DNA from: Thamnaconus septentrionalis
Lineage: Eukaryota; Chordata; Actinopteri; Tetraodontiformes; Monacanthidae
Direction: 5' to 3'
Length of the DNA: 64,000 bases
Assembly (NCBI GenBank): GCA_009823395.1
Contig: CM020506.1
Coordinates: forward strand, 20,208,501 to 20,272,500
A program made the translations under genes and the position numbers. The notes beneath the pieces are model-generated. The model made no database searches and was not told where the DNA came from. It was given only the letters and a program-made list of their open reading frames with translations. This document shows, piece after piece, positions 1 through 11,097 of this stretch (position 1 is the stretch's first letter; every line of letters starts with the position of its first letter).

Positions 1-1547
1 GCGCTTAAAAAAAATAATAATACACACCTATAGTGTGCTTAGAATAAACATTCCGCCCTTTAAAGTGCACAAACTGCATGGTAAATGTTCCAAGTTTCCC
101 TCCGAGCCGCGTCACGCTGCAGGGGCCCATTGACGGTTAATCATTAATCAAATTAGTGTGCGCCAACACGCGCCGGCCTGGCTGTTTGTGCCTCTGAGGC
201 AGGACGGAGTGCGTCGTTGACATTTAAACACAATGGCCACTAAGCAGCAGCTATCTACTGTATGGGGTCCCTATCGATCTGCTGTGCCATGAGTGGTGGG
301 GACACACCCAAAACAACAGTCACAATGTGCCTGAACTCAACCTGTGAGCGCCGCACATTTTACCTGTTAGTTGAATTTGCAGACGTCTGCCTGGCCTAAC
401 AGGATCACACTCACTCTGCGGCATCGGTGGTTCTGATCAGAGGAGGGTGCTGAAGAAATAGTAAACACTTATCATATATAAATATCAACTAACCTTATTA
501 ACTATACAAATATTGATATAATTAACTGATTAATTACATTAATATATTATAGGTTAACACACACACACACACACACATATTATGAAAGAGGTAGAATGGT
601 GTCAGAGTGATTCCTCTGAAACTGGCACAGCTATATGGAGACAATAATCTCAGGAAGTGGCATTGTGAGCAGAAGCCGTTGTTTCTTTTTTCAGCCTCTG
701 CTTGTTTTCCTTTGCTTCATTTTTAACAGCCCGCTGGCTGCTTGTGTGCCGCTGCCGTCCCCTCTCGAGCTGCATTGTTCCCACCCAACCCTTTGCACTG
801 CGCCATGTACAGCCACCTGCCATTCTGCTCCGCACCACAGCATCACTGTCAAATTGCGCAAATGGGATTACAGCATATGGCCTCTGATGGTTCATCCTGC
901 TGTAATGTTTCACACCCCCCCACCACCACCACCACCACTCCACCCCATCCACCAGCTGCCAGAGGGGGGGGTGTAGCAGGGGAGAGAGTGACTAGCAAAT
1001 TGTGAAGCCTGGGTGAGTGGAAGACGGTGACTAATGTCTAAATGGCACCCGTCCACGTGGACAGCACTCAGAAAGGCCAAGATTGGCGCAGACACGTGCC
1101 AGTGTTTGTGTACAAAAGATAAGCTGTATTTTCGGTGGTGTGGATGCAGATAAAGTGTCCATTATGCTCATGCTCAGCGAGGTGAGCCAAGAATGGACAG
1201 CTTGGAGCAGATAGAGCAAAAGTACGACGGGAATTTTATTTTTCCAAAATATGTATGCCAATGTTTGTTAATATATATATATATATACATACACACAGTG
1301 TATACTCTATATGTGTGTATATGTGTGTATATGCAATGTCAGCAAAAATAATGCATACACACATCAGAAAAATAAAAACTGAAAAAAAAAATCAATACCA
1401 AATATTCAGACATCACCAGTTTCAATGTTTCAATGTTTCTTTGGCCTCTATCACTATCAATATGTATAGAAGCACTTATACAAATGGAATATATATGCAA
1501 GTCTTTGTTTCCCTGATGTGTGTATACATTATTTTGGCTGACTATAA

Positions 1548-1735
<188 letters not shown>

Positions 1736-3575
1736 TTTTTGACCCACAGTGGAATTTTACTTAGTATGATCATGAAAGTGCACTATTCCATAAACAGACA
1801 GCAAATACACTCAGAACTCTCACTCCTCAATAGCTCACCAGTCAGTCAATTAATTTGCCCTGGAATATATCTGCCACCCGGAATCTGGAACTCAAACGTG
1901 GCAATTATGAAACGATCACCAGATTCAAGAGCACTGACGGAAACACATTCTCTCCCCACGGTGCAGAAAACATCAGCAGATTCATTTGCATGGGAGTCAT
2001 TCTCACCCTATTGTGGAGTGATTCCTGCTTCCACCGTGAATCTAGCATTTGTTACTGAAAACACACTGTCCAGCGAGCTGTTTCTGTGGGTGGTGACTCA
2101 GGAGACCGTTGTTAATTATTGTAATGCATATGTTACAAGCCTGTTAACACATGAAATGTCAGCCTGGTGATTAATGCAAGCAAAGTGTTCAGTTGATGGG
2201 AATTTTAAAAGTTCTTTTGCCAAACTGTCTCATTTTGGCTCCTCTGTGATGAGTCATTGGAAAAAGTACAGAAACTGAATGACTCTGTTTGAAAAGAAGA
2301 AGAAAAAACCTCCCATCCAAGCCTCGAAGGAAAAATTGAAATTTCAAGATTGAAACTTGGGAACAATTGAAACACCCATGTATCGCCTAATGCAATGGTA
2401 AAGCAAAGCATTGTCTAACTGATGTGGTCATATAGTTTCACAAAGGAAATAATTCGACCAGTGGACGTCACTGATGGTCAATATAATGTATGAAGGAGCT
2501 TGGAAGTGAAGCAGCAAAGTGATGTGCACATTAATGAACTTTAGGGGCGTGTGAGGACTTGATGTGAGACCCAACACAATATCAGAGTCTGACTGCGGTT
2601 GTGGCTTTGGTCTGTGAACACTTGCGTGCAACTGTCCTCATTTGATAGAAATCAGTTCAGAATAAGATGAAGAATTTGTTTTCAATGGAAGCTTTTTGAA
2701 CATCTCAAAGGCAGGATCACTGTTTCTAATGGTAATTGGAGTTTATTCTGCCTGCCAAATAAAGCCCTGGTCGCCATGCTGCACTCTAATGATAGACTGC
2801 CCCCTCTTGGTCAAAAAAAGAATGATAGTACTAAACTAGGGCATAATAGGTGCTTCATAATATTTTAACTCTCTCAAGCCATATTCACTATTCACGATAC
2901 ATGAAGTGGCAAAAACTTTATAAAACAGAACCATCAGTCGTTCATTCTGCTATTGAAGCTCAGACAATAATGTGAGTAAGTGATACACAGGGTTCATCTG
3001 AGACATCATGCCGATCATTTAAATTCTCTGGATTTAGCATGCAAGGCTGTTTGACCTTTTCAAGTTTTTTTTTTTTATGCCACTTAAGTTACTAACTGCT
3101 CAAAGTCAGGGGAGCCTGACTCACACAAGTGCACATTGTTTAGACTAAGTATTTGCAATTCCAGTCAACCTCAACCAACCAAAACAAAACACGCAGGACC
3201 TTGTGTGATGCACCCACAATGTTTGAAACAGTGCACCTGGGCCAAGAAGCATATGAACAGCTGAGCACATTACACAGAGCCAAAATTCATCATCAGCATT
3301 TTATAAAAGTCAGCTCCATGATGACTGCATGTCTGCACATCCCATTAACATTTCCATAGGTTACGGTGTCTCGGGGATGAGTAGAGGGGTGCACGAGAAA
3401 GACCAGCAGATGAAGCTGAAGCTGTTTGCCACAGCTTTTATTCATTTTGGGTTTAGTACAATTTCTGTGTGGTGCTGCACATTCCTAATAGGAGTTTGAA
3501 GGCTTTTCTTAACTCCCTGCGGCGTATTGCTGGTGTTGACCACCAATTAAAAGGCTTCCACAACTCAGCAAAAGA

Positions 3576-3609
3576 CAGAGAGAGAGAGCGAGAGAGAGAG
3601 AGAGAGAGC
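3576..3609. repeat. (GA)n microsatellite
   Basis: A purine GA dinucleotide tract with two interrupting C bases, inside the oxtr intron. Confidence 0.93.
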
Positions 3610-5295
3610 GTGACAGACAGGAGATTCAATAATCTGCCAAGGTTTTTTTCATTTTTTTTATAGTGCGCTCTTTTGTCAAGGGGCCTCTTCTGAATCCGAT
3701 GATGACGTCCCATGGGTCTGTGAAACATTGATTCTTGCAAGTCAAGTCTAAACAAAAGCAGTCTGAAGCCTTTTGGAATTTTCCATTGTCAAAATGCTGC
3801 ATGTCTTTGCTGTATACTTGTCAGACCATGATTCCACCAGAATTTGTCAAACATATGAGGAACTATCGTTAATTATAAGAACTTTTGCAAGTGTAAGACA
3901 GTGGTGAGGTGACCTCACTTCTTTAAGGAAGTGGGACCCCAAATTTGATCAGCCCTGGGGCCCTGTTCTTCTCCAGTATGACAGGATGACAGATGAGTTT
4001 CACCAGGAATCTCTGTGGACTCCATGGACACAAGTGTGTGTGAATGAGAAACTCATGTGGAACAGTGACGTTGCAGGGATGGACATCCAAAATAGTATTT
4101 TAAGTCTTTAGCTGCAAATAAAAAAATTGTGTCCTTTGCCTTTATTCATTTGTTGCTACCAGGTTTTATCATGGTGCACTGAATTTCTCCGGCCTTGTCA
4201 GTTGTTCATCTGAGTTAATACATCGGAGTTAGATGAAGGAAATAGACAATGAGACCTCTGACACCAATTCAGAAGTGTAATTAAATGATCTGAACTCTGT
4301 CAAAGTTGTGTTTCAGTTCTGTAAATCATGGCTGTAATGGCTGAGGATCAACTGGTGTTAATCCATCCTCAAGCGGTTCATGCCCCCTGGAGGGATCATT
4401 TTCCCCAGTGCTCAGGGACATTCATTAGGCACAATGTGAAAGTGGCTGTGAGTGCAGACAGGCGGAGGCTGCGATTAGCAATCAATAAGATCCGCTTAAA
4501 TAGAGGATCGGGCTAATTACACAAATTCGAAATTCATCTCTAAAATGTCAGCAGGAGTGGTGGGGTGGACGTAGCGTAAATGTCACCGCGTGTGCGACTG
4601 TCCACGACTGGTCATTATGCATTGGAGTGATTAGGATCCCCAACCCACACCCCTCCTGCTTCTACTGTCTTTGGAAAAGCCGAGCTTCGTCGTAGGACAA
4701 TCACTCAGTACGTTTACATGCAGAGTTTAATCAGACTAAGCTCATAATTAGGTTTTCTCGTCTAATCGGCTCTAAACTTCTCTGCTTGTCCCCGTACACA
4801 TGCGGCTGAGAAAATGGAATTATTGACGGGAACGCGTCCACTGCTGTGTTCGATTTACCCCACGTTCAAATTGCGTCCTTCAAGGAACTCCTTCAAGAGT
4901 GAGAATCCTTCCTGCCACAGACAAGCCGTGTTAGTGGAGTTGTGATTAAATGTTTTTGACAGGGAGCTCCAGATGGGTGTGAAGGGAAGCAAAGTCACAG
5001 TTGAGGCTGCCGTTGGGGTTACAGTACGTGTTGGGCTTAAGCAGCAACACGCACAAACAACATTAGGTTTCAGCATTCTGGTGGTTTGGTGGTGCAGCAA
5101 AAAGCCAGACGCAGATGATTTGCATTGCCCGTACTGAGTGCAGATAATACTTTGGCCCATCCATCCAACCGTGTTGGCTGGAAGCAGCTGACCAAGGATT
5201 GTCTGCCTGTGACTGTGACTTATTACAACGTCATTAATGTATTATAACATCAATCAGGAACTAAGTTATTTATGATCCTTCTTGTGTTTCCGCAG

Positions 5296-5549
5296 CCATG
5301 CCCTTCATCATCTCCATGTTGCTGGCGAGCCTCAACAGCTGCTGCAACCCCTGGATCTACATGTGCTTCGCCGGGCATCTGTTCCAGGACCTCAGGCAGA
5401 ACTTCCTGTGCTGCTCTGCCCGCTACCTCAACTCGTCGCCATGCCACTGCGAGCCCGACTTCGACTCCAGTCACAAGAGCATCTCCTCAAACTTTGCCAT
5501 CAAGAGCACCGGCAGTCAGAGGAGCATCACGCAGACCTCCACCTCATGA
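5296..5549 (+). CDS. oxtr: oxytocin/isotocin receptor, last coding exon
   Basis: This exon encodes the end of a neurohypophysial peptide GPCR: TM7 and the cytoplasmic tail. The acceptor AG is at 5294-5295. The intron is phase 1, so a G from the previous exon plus CC gives Ala before Met-Pro-Phe. The product contains [16 protein letters not shown], with the NPxxY motif as NPWIY, then GHLFQDL and the FLCCSARYL palmitoylation-type cysteine pair of oxytocin receptors. The Ser-rich tail ends [11 protein letters not shown], close to the SQRSCSQPST end of mammalian OXTR and unlike AVPR1 tails. The stop TGA is at 5547-5549. TM1-TM6 are not in the window. The receptor binds oxytocin-family peptides and couples mainly to Gq. 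Tail-to-tail placement beside cav3 matches the human OXTR-CAV3 pair. Confidence 0.93.
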
Positions 5550-6175
5550 GTTTCACGCAACCCCCCCTCCTGGACTGCACTCAAAGGTGCCCCGCCCTGC
5601 CTTACTTCCCGAACCATTGCCCATAAGTTCTTCGGATGACTCTCGCCATGAGGGGAAAAGTTGTGGCTATTATTGTTTTTTTTTTAATTATAATTTACAT
5701 AACTTTCTATTGAAACGTGAGATTTAAAGATGAGAACCTCGGTGCAACATTAGGCCTTGGCGTGCCGTCCGCCTGGTCTGTACACAAGTTTACAAAACAC
5801 TATGACTGGGATATTATTATTATTATCATCATTATTATTCTATTCTTGCAAGTTTTATTGCTTGTATTTTTTATTTTCATGGTTTTAAATGAACAGTGCG
5901 TATCAGTGTATTTGCAGCATATACAACTTAAGTAATGGGGGGTGGGGGGGCTATGTTGTGCAGCCGCAGTGCATTTTATTTGTTGCCACCAGCAAAGCTA
6001 ACAGGCTTTTCTCACCTGTTGTAAATAGCGTGCACTCTATAGCCGACTTTGCTACACTTGCTATCGACAGCAGTCGTCATTTGTGATATTGTTCGATGTG
6101 AAATGTCACAAGTGTCAAGAAAAAAAAAGCTATTTTTAAAAGTATTAAAAATAAAGAATTGCAGTCATTTAATCG
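5550..6175 (+). other. oxtr: oxtr 3' UTR (probable)
   Basis: The sequence after the oxtr stop is AT-rich, with T-rich and ATT-repeat stretches and no coding similarity. A consensus AATAAA is found at 6150-6155, about 600 bases after the stop. The exact end is inferred. Confidence 0.6.
6150..6155 (+). terminator. oxtr: Polyadenylation signal candidate for oxtr
   Basis: AATAAA lies about 600 bases downstream of the oxtr stop codon on the coding strand. Earlier signals were not obvious by eye. Use of the site is inferred. Confidence 0.5.
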
Positions 6176-6179
6176 AGGA

Positions 6180-6182
6180 AGA

Positions 6183-6228
<46 letters not shown>
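6180..6228. repeat. (GA)n microsatellite
   Basis: A nearly pure GA tract just after the probable oxtr polyadenylation site. Confidence 0.95.
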
Positions 6229-6229
<1 letters not shown>

Positions 6230-7464
6230 TACAGGCTCTGCTTCAAAGTTTCTTGGTGCCTGCTGTTCTTGCCTCTTCTCCTGGCTGAGGAAGTATTTTG
6301 TGGGGCTGCTGGAAATCTTCTAGCGCTACTGCTGAATCAGTTAGCACACTAAGTTCCTGCTTCTTTTTTTCCCCTCGCAGGTACAGTGTAATTTTCTGCA
6401 TCCTATTAACCTCCACTCCAAAACACATGATAGAATTGTAATGCACGGATGAGACCGGAGTGTTTTGATGACACTCGCTGCGCGGAAGAAAAAAAAAAAA
6501 ATCCTTCCTAATGGAAGGCAGGGACGAGAGAGGTTTTCATCACTGCAGTCTTCGTTGCGAGTCTTATTAAGTCGAAAGCTGTTGTTTAGTCTGTTATATT
6601 TAAATTCATTGTGAATGATTCAAGTGAACCAGGATGTGAATTCTTATTTAAAAGAAGAAAAAAATAAAAAAGCCCAGTTGTAATCATCATTTCCAATGAT
6701 GCAAAGTGACCTGAATAAAAATCACAAAACACATCATGGCTGGAACTCATAATTACAGTGTGACGCATGTTCATTGCCGTCAGTGCTGCAAATCTGAATT
6801 TTATTTCAAAGCTCATCCTGATACAAAACTTTTGAGAACTCCCTGAAAAGACACAGCAGCAGCAGCAGCTTAGAACAAAGTCTGAAATGTCGGCGGGCGA
6901 AGCGGTTGAAATAGCCTTTAACCTCGGCTGTCATTTCGTGTGCATTATAATGAGTCAATTAACACAACTTGCCAAGTGTTCACACTGCTCAGAAATAGCT
7001 TTAACACAGTGCATAATTAGAATGTGTTGTCACTCTGCAGGGAAAAACAAATCCATTCATGCGCTTGTCAATGACTGTGAGGTGCAATTTGATTCATTCA
7101 TCAGCAGTAGCTAGACAATAGCAGCAAATGCTTGTATGGCTCAACAGTACATGGGAAATATAACGACAAGGTTGCAACTCCACTGGATCAGTAGGAGATC
7201 CATTCTCGTTTACACTTGACAAAAAAAACAAACAAACGCTCAGACAAGTTTAAGCTTCTGGTTAATATGCATTCAGAAAATAAAAAGAAAAAAGAAAAGA
7301 ACAAAACAAAACAGCACCCGAGAAGTCATCAAATAAGCCGAAAATAAAGCTTTGTTTGTTTGTTTACAAAACGTATTGAAACAAGATGAAGTTATGGTGC
7401 GGAGACAGACTTTCCCCAATGCGCTGCTCCATGTTTAAACCAATTCTATTCGGGTAAGCAGCAG

Positions 7465-7499
<35 letters not shown>

Positions 7500-7826
7500 G
7501 CACGGAAAACTTTTTGATCGAGGCCTTCAAGTTGAACATTCAGCAGGAGTTGTCCACAGGTGCTTTGTATGACGAATGAGGACAGGCGGGTCCTCGGGTC
7601 ATTGCACGAGGCCTTCCTCTCTCAGAGAGGAGCACTGAGCTGTGGGGGTGGGGGGTGGTGGGGGGGTGGGAGGGGCTGTCACAGAGCCACGATGCAGCTG
7701 TCACAGACCTTCTGGCGGCCAGGCGGCGCGCCGGACACGTCGGCTCAAAAGGGGCGTAGCACGGTGCGGAGCGTCGAGCGAGAATCTCAAGCGGGTGTAG
7801 AAAAAAAAAGAAAGGCTCCAGTTCTT
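6229..7826. other. Intergenic spacer between convergent oxtr and cav3; includes cav3 3' UTR
   Basis: No coding region is supported. The part nearest 7826 should be cav3 3' UTR, read on the minus strand. A CA microsatellite occupies 7466-7497. A minus-strand AATAAA (TTTATT on plus) near 6798 could serve cav3 but is about 1 kb beyond the stop. Confidence 0.6.
7466..7497. repeat. (CA)n microsatellite
   Basis: A pure CA tract in the probable cav3 3' UTR or the adjoining spacer. Confidence 0.95.
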
Positions 7827-8168
7827 TTAGACTTCCTTGCGCAGCGCCACTCGCACACTGCTGAAGATCTTGCCCAGGGCCTGGAAGAAGGGATCGCAGA
7901 AGGTCTGGATGCAGAGCGAGTAGATGCGGCTGACGCACTGCGACTCGATCAGGCAGCTCTTGATGCAGGGCACCACGGCCCAGATGTGGCAGAAGGAGAT
8001 GCAGGCGAAGAGGAAGCCCCAGAGGAGAGCGACGGGGATCCCGAAGACCGCCGACAGGATGCGGTAGCACCAGTACTTGGTCACGGTGAAGGTGGTGTAG
8101 CTGAGCTTCCACACCCCGTCCAGGCTGTGGGTGCCTTCGGGCTCGGCGATGATGTCCTCAAACTCCAC
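7827..8168 (-). CDS. cav3: Caveolin-3, exon 2
   Basis: This exon encodes residues 40-152 of caveolin-3, the muscle caveolin that oligomerises on the inner leaflet to form caveolae. The acceptor cag is followed at 8168 by GTG GAG TTT (phase 0). The caveolin signature FEDIIAEP is at residues 42-49 and the scaffolding domain [20 protein letters not shown] at about 56-75. The intramembrane hairpin [20 protein letters not shown] follows at about 82-101, and then come the cysteines of the palmitoylated C-terminal region. The protein ends in LRKEV and then a stop, the same end as mammalian CAV3. Joined to exon 1 the product is 152 aa; human CAV3 is 151. CAV1 is longer and CAV2 differs in signature. 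The gene lies tail to tail with oxtr. Confidence 0.97.
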   Translation of the reverse strand: MEFEDIIAEPEGTHSLDGVWKLSYTTFTVTKYWCYRILSAVFGIPVALLWGFLFACISFCHIWAVVPCIKSCLIESQCVSRIYSLCIQTFCDPFFQALGKIFSSVRVALRKEV

Positions 8169-8496
8169 CTGACGGGAGAAGAGACATTTTTGAATTGATA
8201 ATTACCACGAGTGCGCTCTGCTTCTCCCACCCGTCTGCCTGTGAGGGTCATCAGCCATCCAGGTCATCATAGTTGAAGACTGACTGAAAGGTTAAGTGAG
8301 TATTTTTGTGAAGAAACATCAACATCAAACGGTAGTTTTCAGATTGCAGCGCTCATTTGTCCTCATTTACCTTCCCTTTCTCAAGCTTGCCAGTAAACTA
8401 CAGCTGCCTGTGCACTTAAACCTGGATACCTCGTCCACCTTCTTCTTCGTTGGTTTATGTGAGGAGGTGAGTATTCACCCTAAATAGAAGACCCTC

Positions 8497-8667
8497 ACTA
8501 TATGTATATTCTGGTACATGAGAACTGTTTGACGGGTAGCAAAACCAAATTAATTTTATTGTACTGTGGGTATACACTTATAATAATGTGCTTATAGGCA
8601 GTGTGTTAAGGTTTACCAGTATAAAAATCATCAAATTATGTCAAATTTTACACACTGGACCTTTAAA
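8497..8667. repeat. MITE-like dispersed repeat, uninterrupted copy A
   Basis: This segment is similar to the two halves of a repeat at 47.68-47.77 kb and 48.96-49.04 kb. Shared landmarks are TATGTATATTCT, GAGAAC followed by a TTTTATTGT block, TACACTT, an ACCA..ATAAAAATCAT block, and an end in TTTTACACACTGGACC. The right end is the inverted complement of the left end of the 47.6 kb copy, as expected of a terminal-inverted-repeat element. The left end of this copy is not clear. Confidence 0.7.
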
Positions 8668-9394
8668 GGAAACTGGACTTAGATGTTTCGCCTCTCATCC
8701 TTCGCGTCCCATATACCAGAACCAGTTTAGTTTAATCTTTAAGACTTCTTTCCAAACCACCTCCACCATCAGTCTGTGGGCTCACGGCTGCGGGCATATA
8801 AAGCTTAAAGCTCCACTGAAAACTACTGCTGACATTTAAATGTAAAGATTATTCTTGGAAAAGCAACTTGATACAATTTTTTTTGTACGAAATTGTACGA
8901 AATCTCTTGTCCAGTACATTTCAAATAAAAACCAAAAACTTCACGACACGTAACATTCATAAGTGCATCTAAAGAAAAGTCCCATTTGTTTTCAGCTTGT
9001 GCCATCTGCTCATGAGGTTGCTGTCGTTTTCCAAGGGGATGTCCGGCGGACAAGTGTTAATTAAACCAGACTGTGATAAAGGGCCAGATGTCCTCCTTCT
9101 CAAACTGAGCGGCTGTCAGCTTTGAAGCCAGTGGTCGTCGTCCCAATGAATTGCTAAAGAATTGCCCGAAAAGCTTGTGATGTTTCTTCTGTTCCGTTTG
9201 CTGGCTAATGTCGGATGACTCTCAGAACCCTGATTCCCTGATGACCCTGGCCCAGGATGGTGACAGAAAGTAATGAAAGGGAGGGGCGGGGTTGTCTCAT
9301 CGCAGGCCGCTGACATTAAGGCTGTTCAGGTTGAGGAATGTGTGTATCAACTCCCCCGACTTCTGACATGTGCTATGCAGACCTCAATCACGAC

Positions 9395-10150
9395 CGGTGG
9401 TGTAGTGTAGGGTATACAGAGTATACCCACTTTTATATCACTCAGCATTGCGTATTCCCACTTCTCAATCCACTCTGGTGCACATCATTCAGTAGTGTCT
9501 GCAAGCCAAATAGTCCGATATTCTTTCATAGGATGGTAAGGGCATGACCAACCCTACTCTACCTCTAACTGGCTAATAGGCATTGCCTTCGTTGGTTAGA
9601 TAGCGGTTAGATTGGTTCAATTTAAGCATGAAGAATTAGGTCACCTGTGTAGGACCAGCTCCTGGTCAAGTAATTGTAACAGTGGTAACATACATAATAG
9701 TGGCCTACACTATCTTGTTGCAGATCAGCTGTTCCAAGAGACAGTTTATGCAAGAAACTACTGGCCTAGATGGAATACTAGCAGGGTGAGAGAGCAGTCG
9801 TCCAATTTTCAGGTGTGGATGGATTGAGGAATAAGTAACATTTCCCTCAAAATGTATCATTGTGTAATTGTCTTTCAATAGTCTGGCCAGGATAATTAGG
9901 TCAGTAATGACGTCATTTCATAAATCCTGATTCGCTGAGATCAAGCAGCAGAAATCATGTGACAACGTGCAAATACTACTGGCCTCATGTGACAACGTGC
10001 AAATACCACTGGCCCATTTTTGCACAAAATAGAATAGAGTCGCCTTAGATGTCACTGTTTATAAAACAGGGTGTTTGCTGAATAAGTTGCTTAAAAAGGG
10101 GCAATGATTAAGAGTATTTGGCCACTTCTCCAGGGACCACTACACCACTG
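9395..10150. mobile_element. Non-autonomous hAT-like DNA element, 756 bp
   Basis: The ends are inverted copies. The left end begins CGGTGGTGTAGTG and the right end, read on the minus strand, begins CAGTGGTGTAGTG, a terminus style common in hAT elements. The flanks are 8-bp near-duplications: ATCACGAC at 9387-9394 and CTCACAAC at 10151-10158 (6 of 8 identical). No transposase-like frame is visible. The drifted duplication suggests an old insertion. Confidence 0.75.
9955..10014 (+). repeat. 30-bp tandem duplication within the hAT element
   Basis: Two adjacent 30-base units (9955-9984 and 9985-10014) differ at one position (TACTACTGG versus TACCACTGG). This is a local duplication inside the mobile element. 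Confidence 0.95.
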
Positions 10151-10532
10151 CTCACAACCTCAACACGGGGCCTTGGCGGTCAAAAAAAGAAAACGTAATC
10201 TACATGTTTATTCATTCCTGACCTTATGGGAAATATTTTGGTGGTTAAAGCATGGCAACGATCAGAGATAAACATGCCTCGGGGGGCCACTGCACCCCCT
10301 GCTCACCCTGCGGTCTAATCATCAACCTGTTTCCCAAAATAAACTTCTGCTGCTGTTGCCTGAGCAGAACACGCAGTCGGAATAACATTTGATCTATTCC
10401 AGGGTTTCACAGACGAAACGGGCGACCAATCCTCCCCGTCGTGGTGCCTGCGGACAGAGCTCCGTCACTCCTCTGCAGGCGTCCGGGGTACACGCGACAG
10501 GAATCTACTTGTTGTCTCCATGCTGCACAAAC

Positions 10533-10649
10533 CTTCACCACATCCTCATTGATCTGCTTGGGGTCCCTGTTGATCAAATCGATCTCTTTGGTGTTGCTGT
10601 CCTTCACGATCTTCTCCTCGTTGGTGTTGTACTGGTACTGGTCCGCCAT
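10533..10649 (-). CDS. cav3: Caveolin-3, exon 1
   Basis: This exon encodes residues 1-39, beginning MADQYQYNTNEEKIVKD and ending INEDVVK before the gt donor. It aligns with the human CAV3 N-terminus, which shares IVKD, KEID, NRDPK and INED. The ATG at 10649-10647 is chosen because the homology starts just after it. The frame stays open upstream for 28 codons, but those codons resemble no caveolin. The upstream minus-strand sequence should hold the 5' UTR and promoter; no TATA box is convincing. Confidence 0.94.
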
Positions 10650-11007
10650 GGTGGGGCTGCCGGTCCTGGACGGGGCCACAGACGCTGAGAGGAGAGTGAG
10701 GCTGAAGTGAAGGCTGAGCTGGCTGTAGGACACCCCCCTCCTTGTATCACTGCTGTGACGCTCACTGGGGGCATGCCAGTGGACAGCTGCTGCAGACGCC
10801 CTGATAAAAAAAGTAGGCTTGCGGCCCCTCCACCCTTAGCTCGCACGCACACACTCACACGCACATGCACAATGTAATTTGCACGGACAGAAAAAGGCAT
10901 GCCTTCAGGGAGAGCCCACAGTTGTGTCACATTTCACATGGTGCTGTGGGGTTTGAACAGTGGCACCAACTTCTTGCACCAGCTTGGGGGGAGAGGCCAC
11001 ACACCTC

Positions 11008-11097
11008 AGAATCAGAATCAGAAAAATCTTTATTGCCCAGTACAATTTTTTACACATAAAAGGAATTTGTTTTGCCAATGTTGGTGCATGACAATCT
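11008..11097 (+). repeat. Truncated teleost dispersed repeat
   Basis: The segment starts CAGAATCAGAATCAG, runs into CTTTATTGCC, then AGGAATTTGTTTTGCC and GGTGCATGACA. This is the look of a widespread fish retroelement tail. The family is not assigned. Confidence 0.6.

Larger units (their letters stand above)
8169..10532 (-). other. cav3: cav3 intron 1
   Basis: A 2.36 kb phase-0 intron with GT donor at 10532-10531 and AG acceptor at 8170-8169 on the minus strand. It contains a MITE-like repeat at 8497-8667 and a complete-looking hAT element at 9395-10150. The remainder is unremarkable. Confidence 0.95.
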
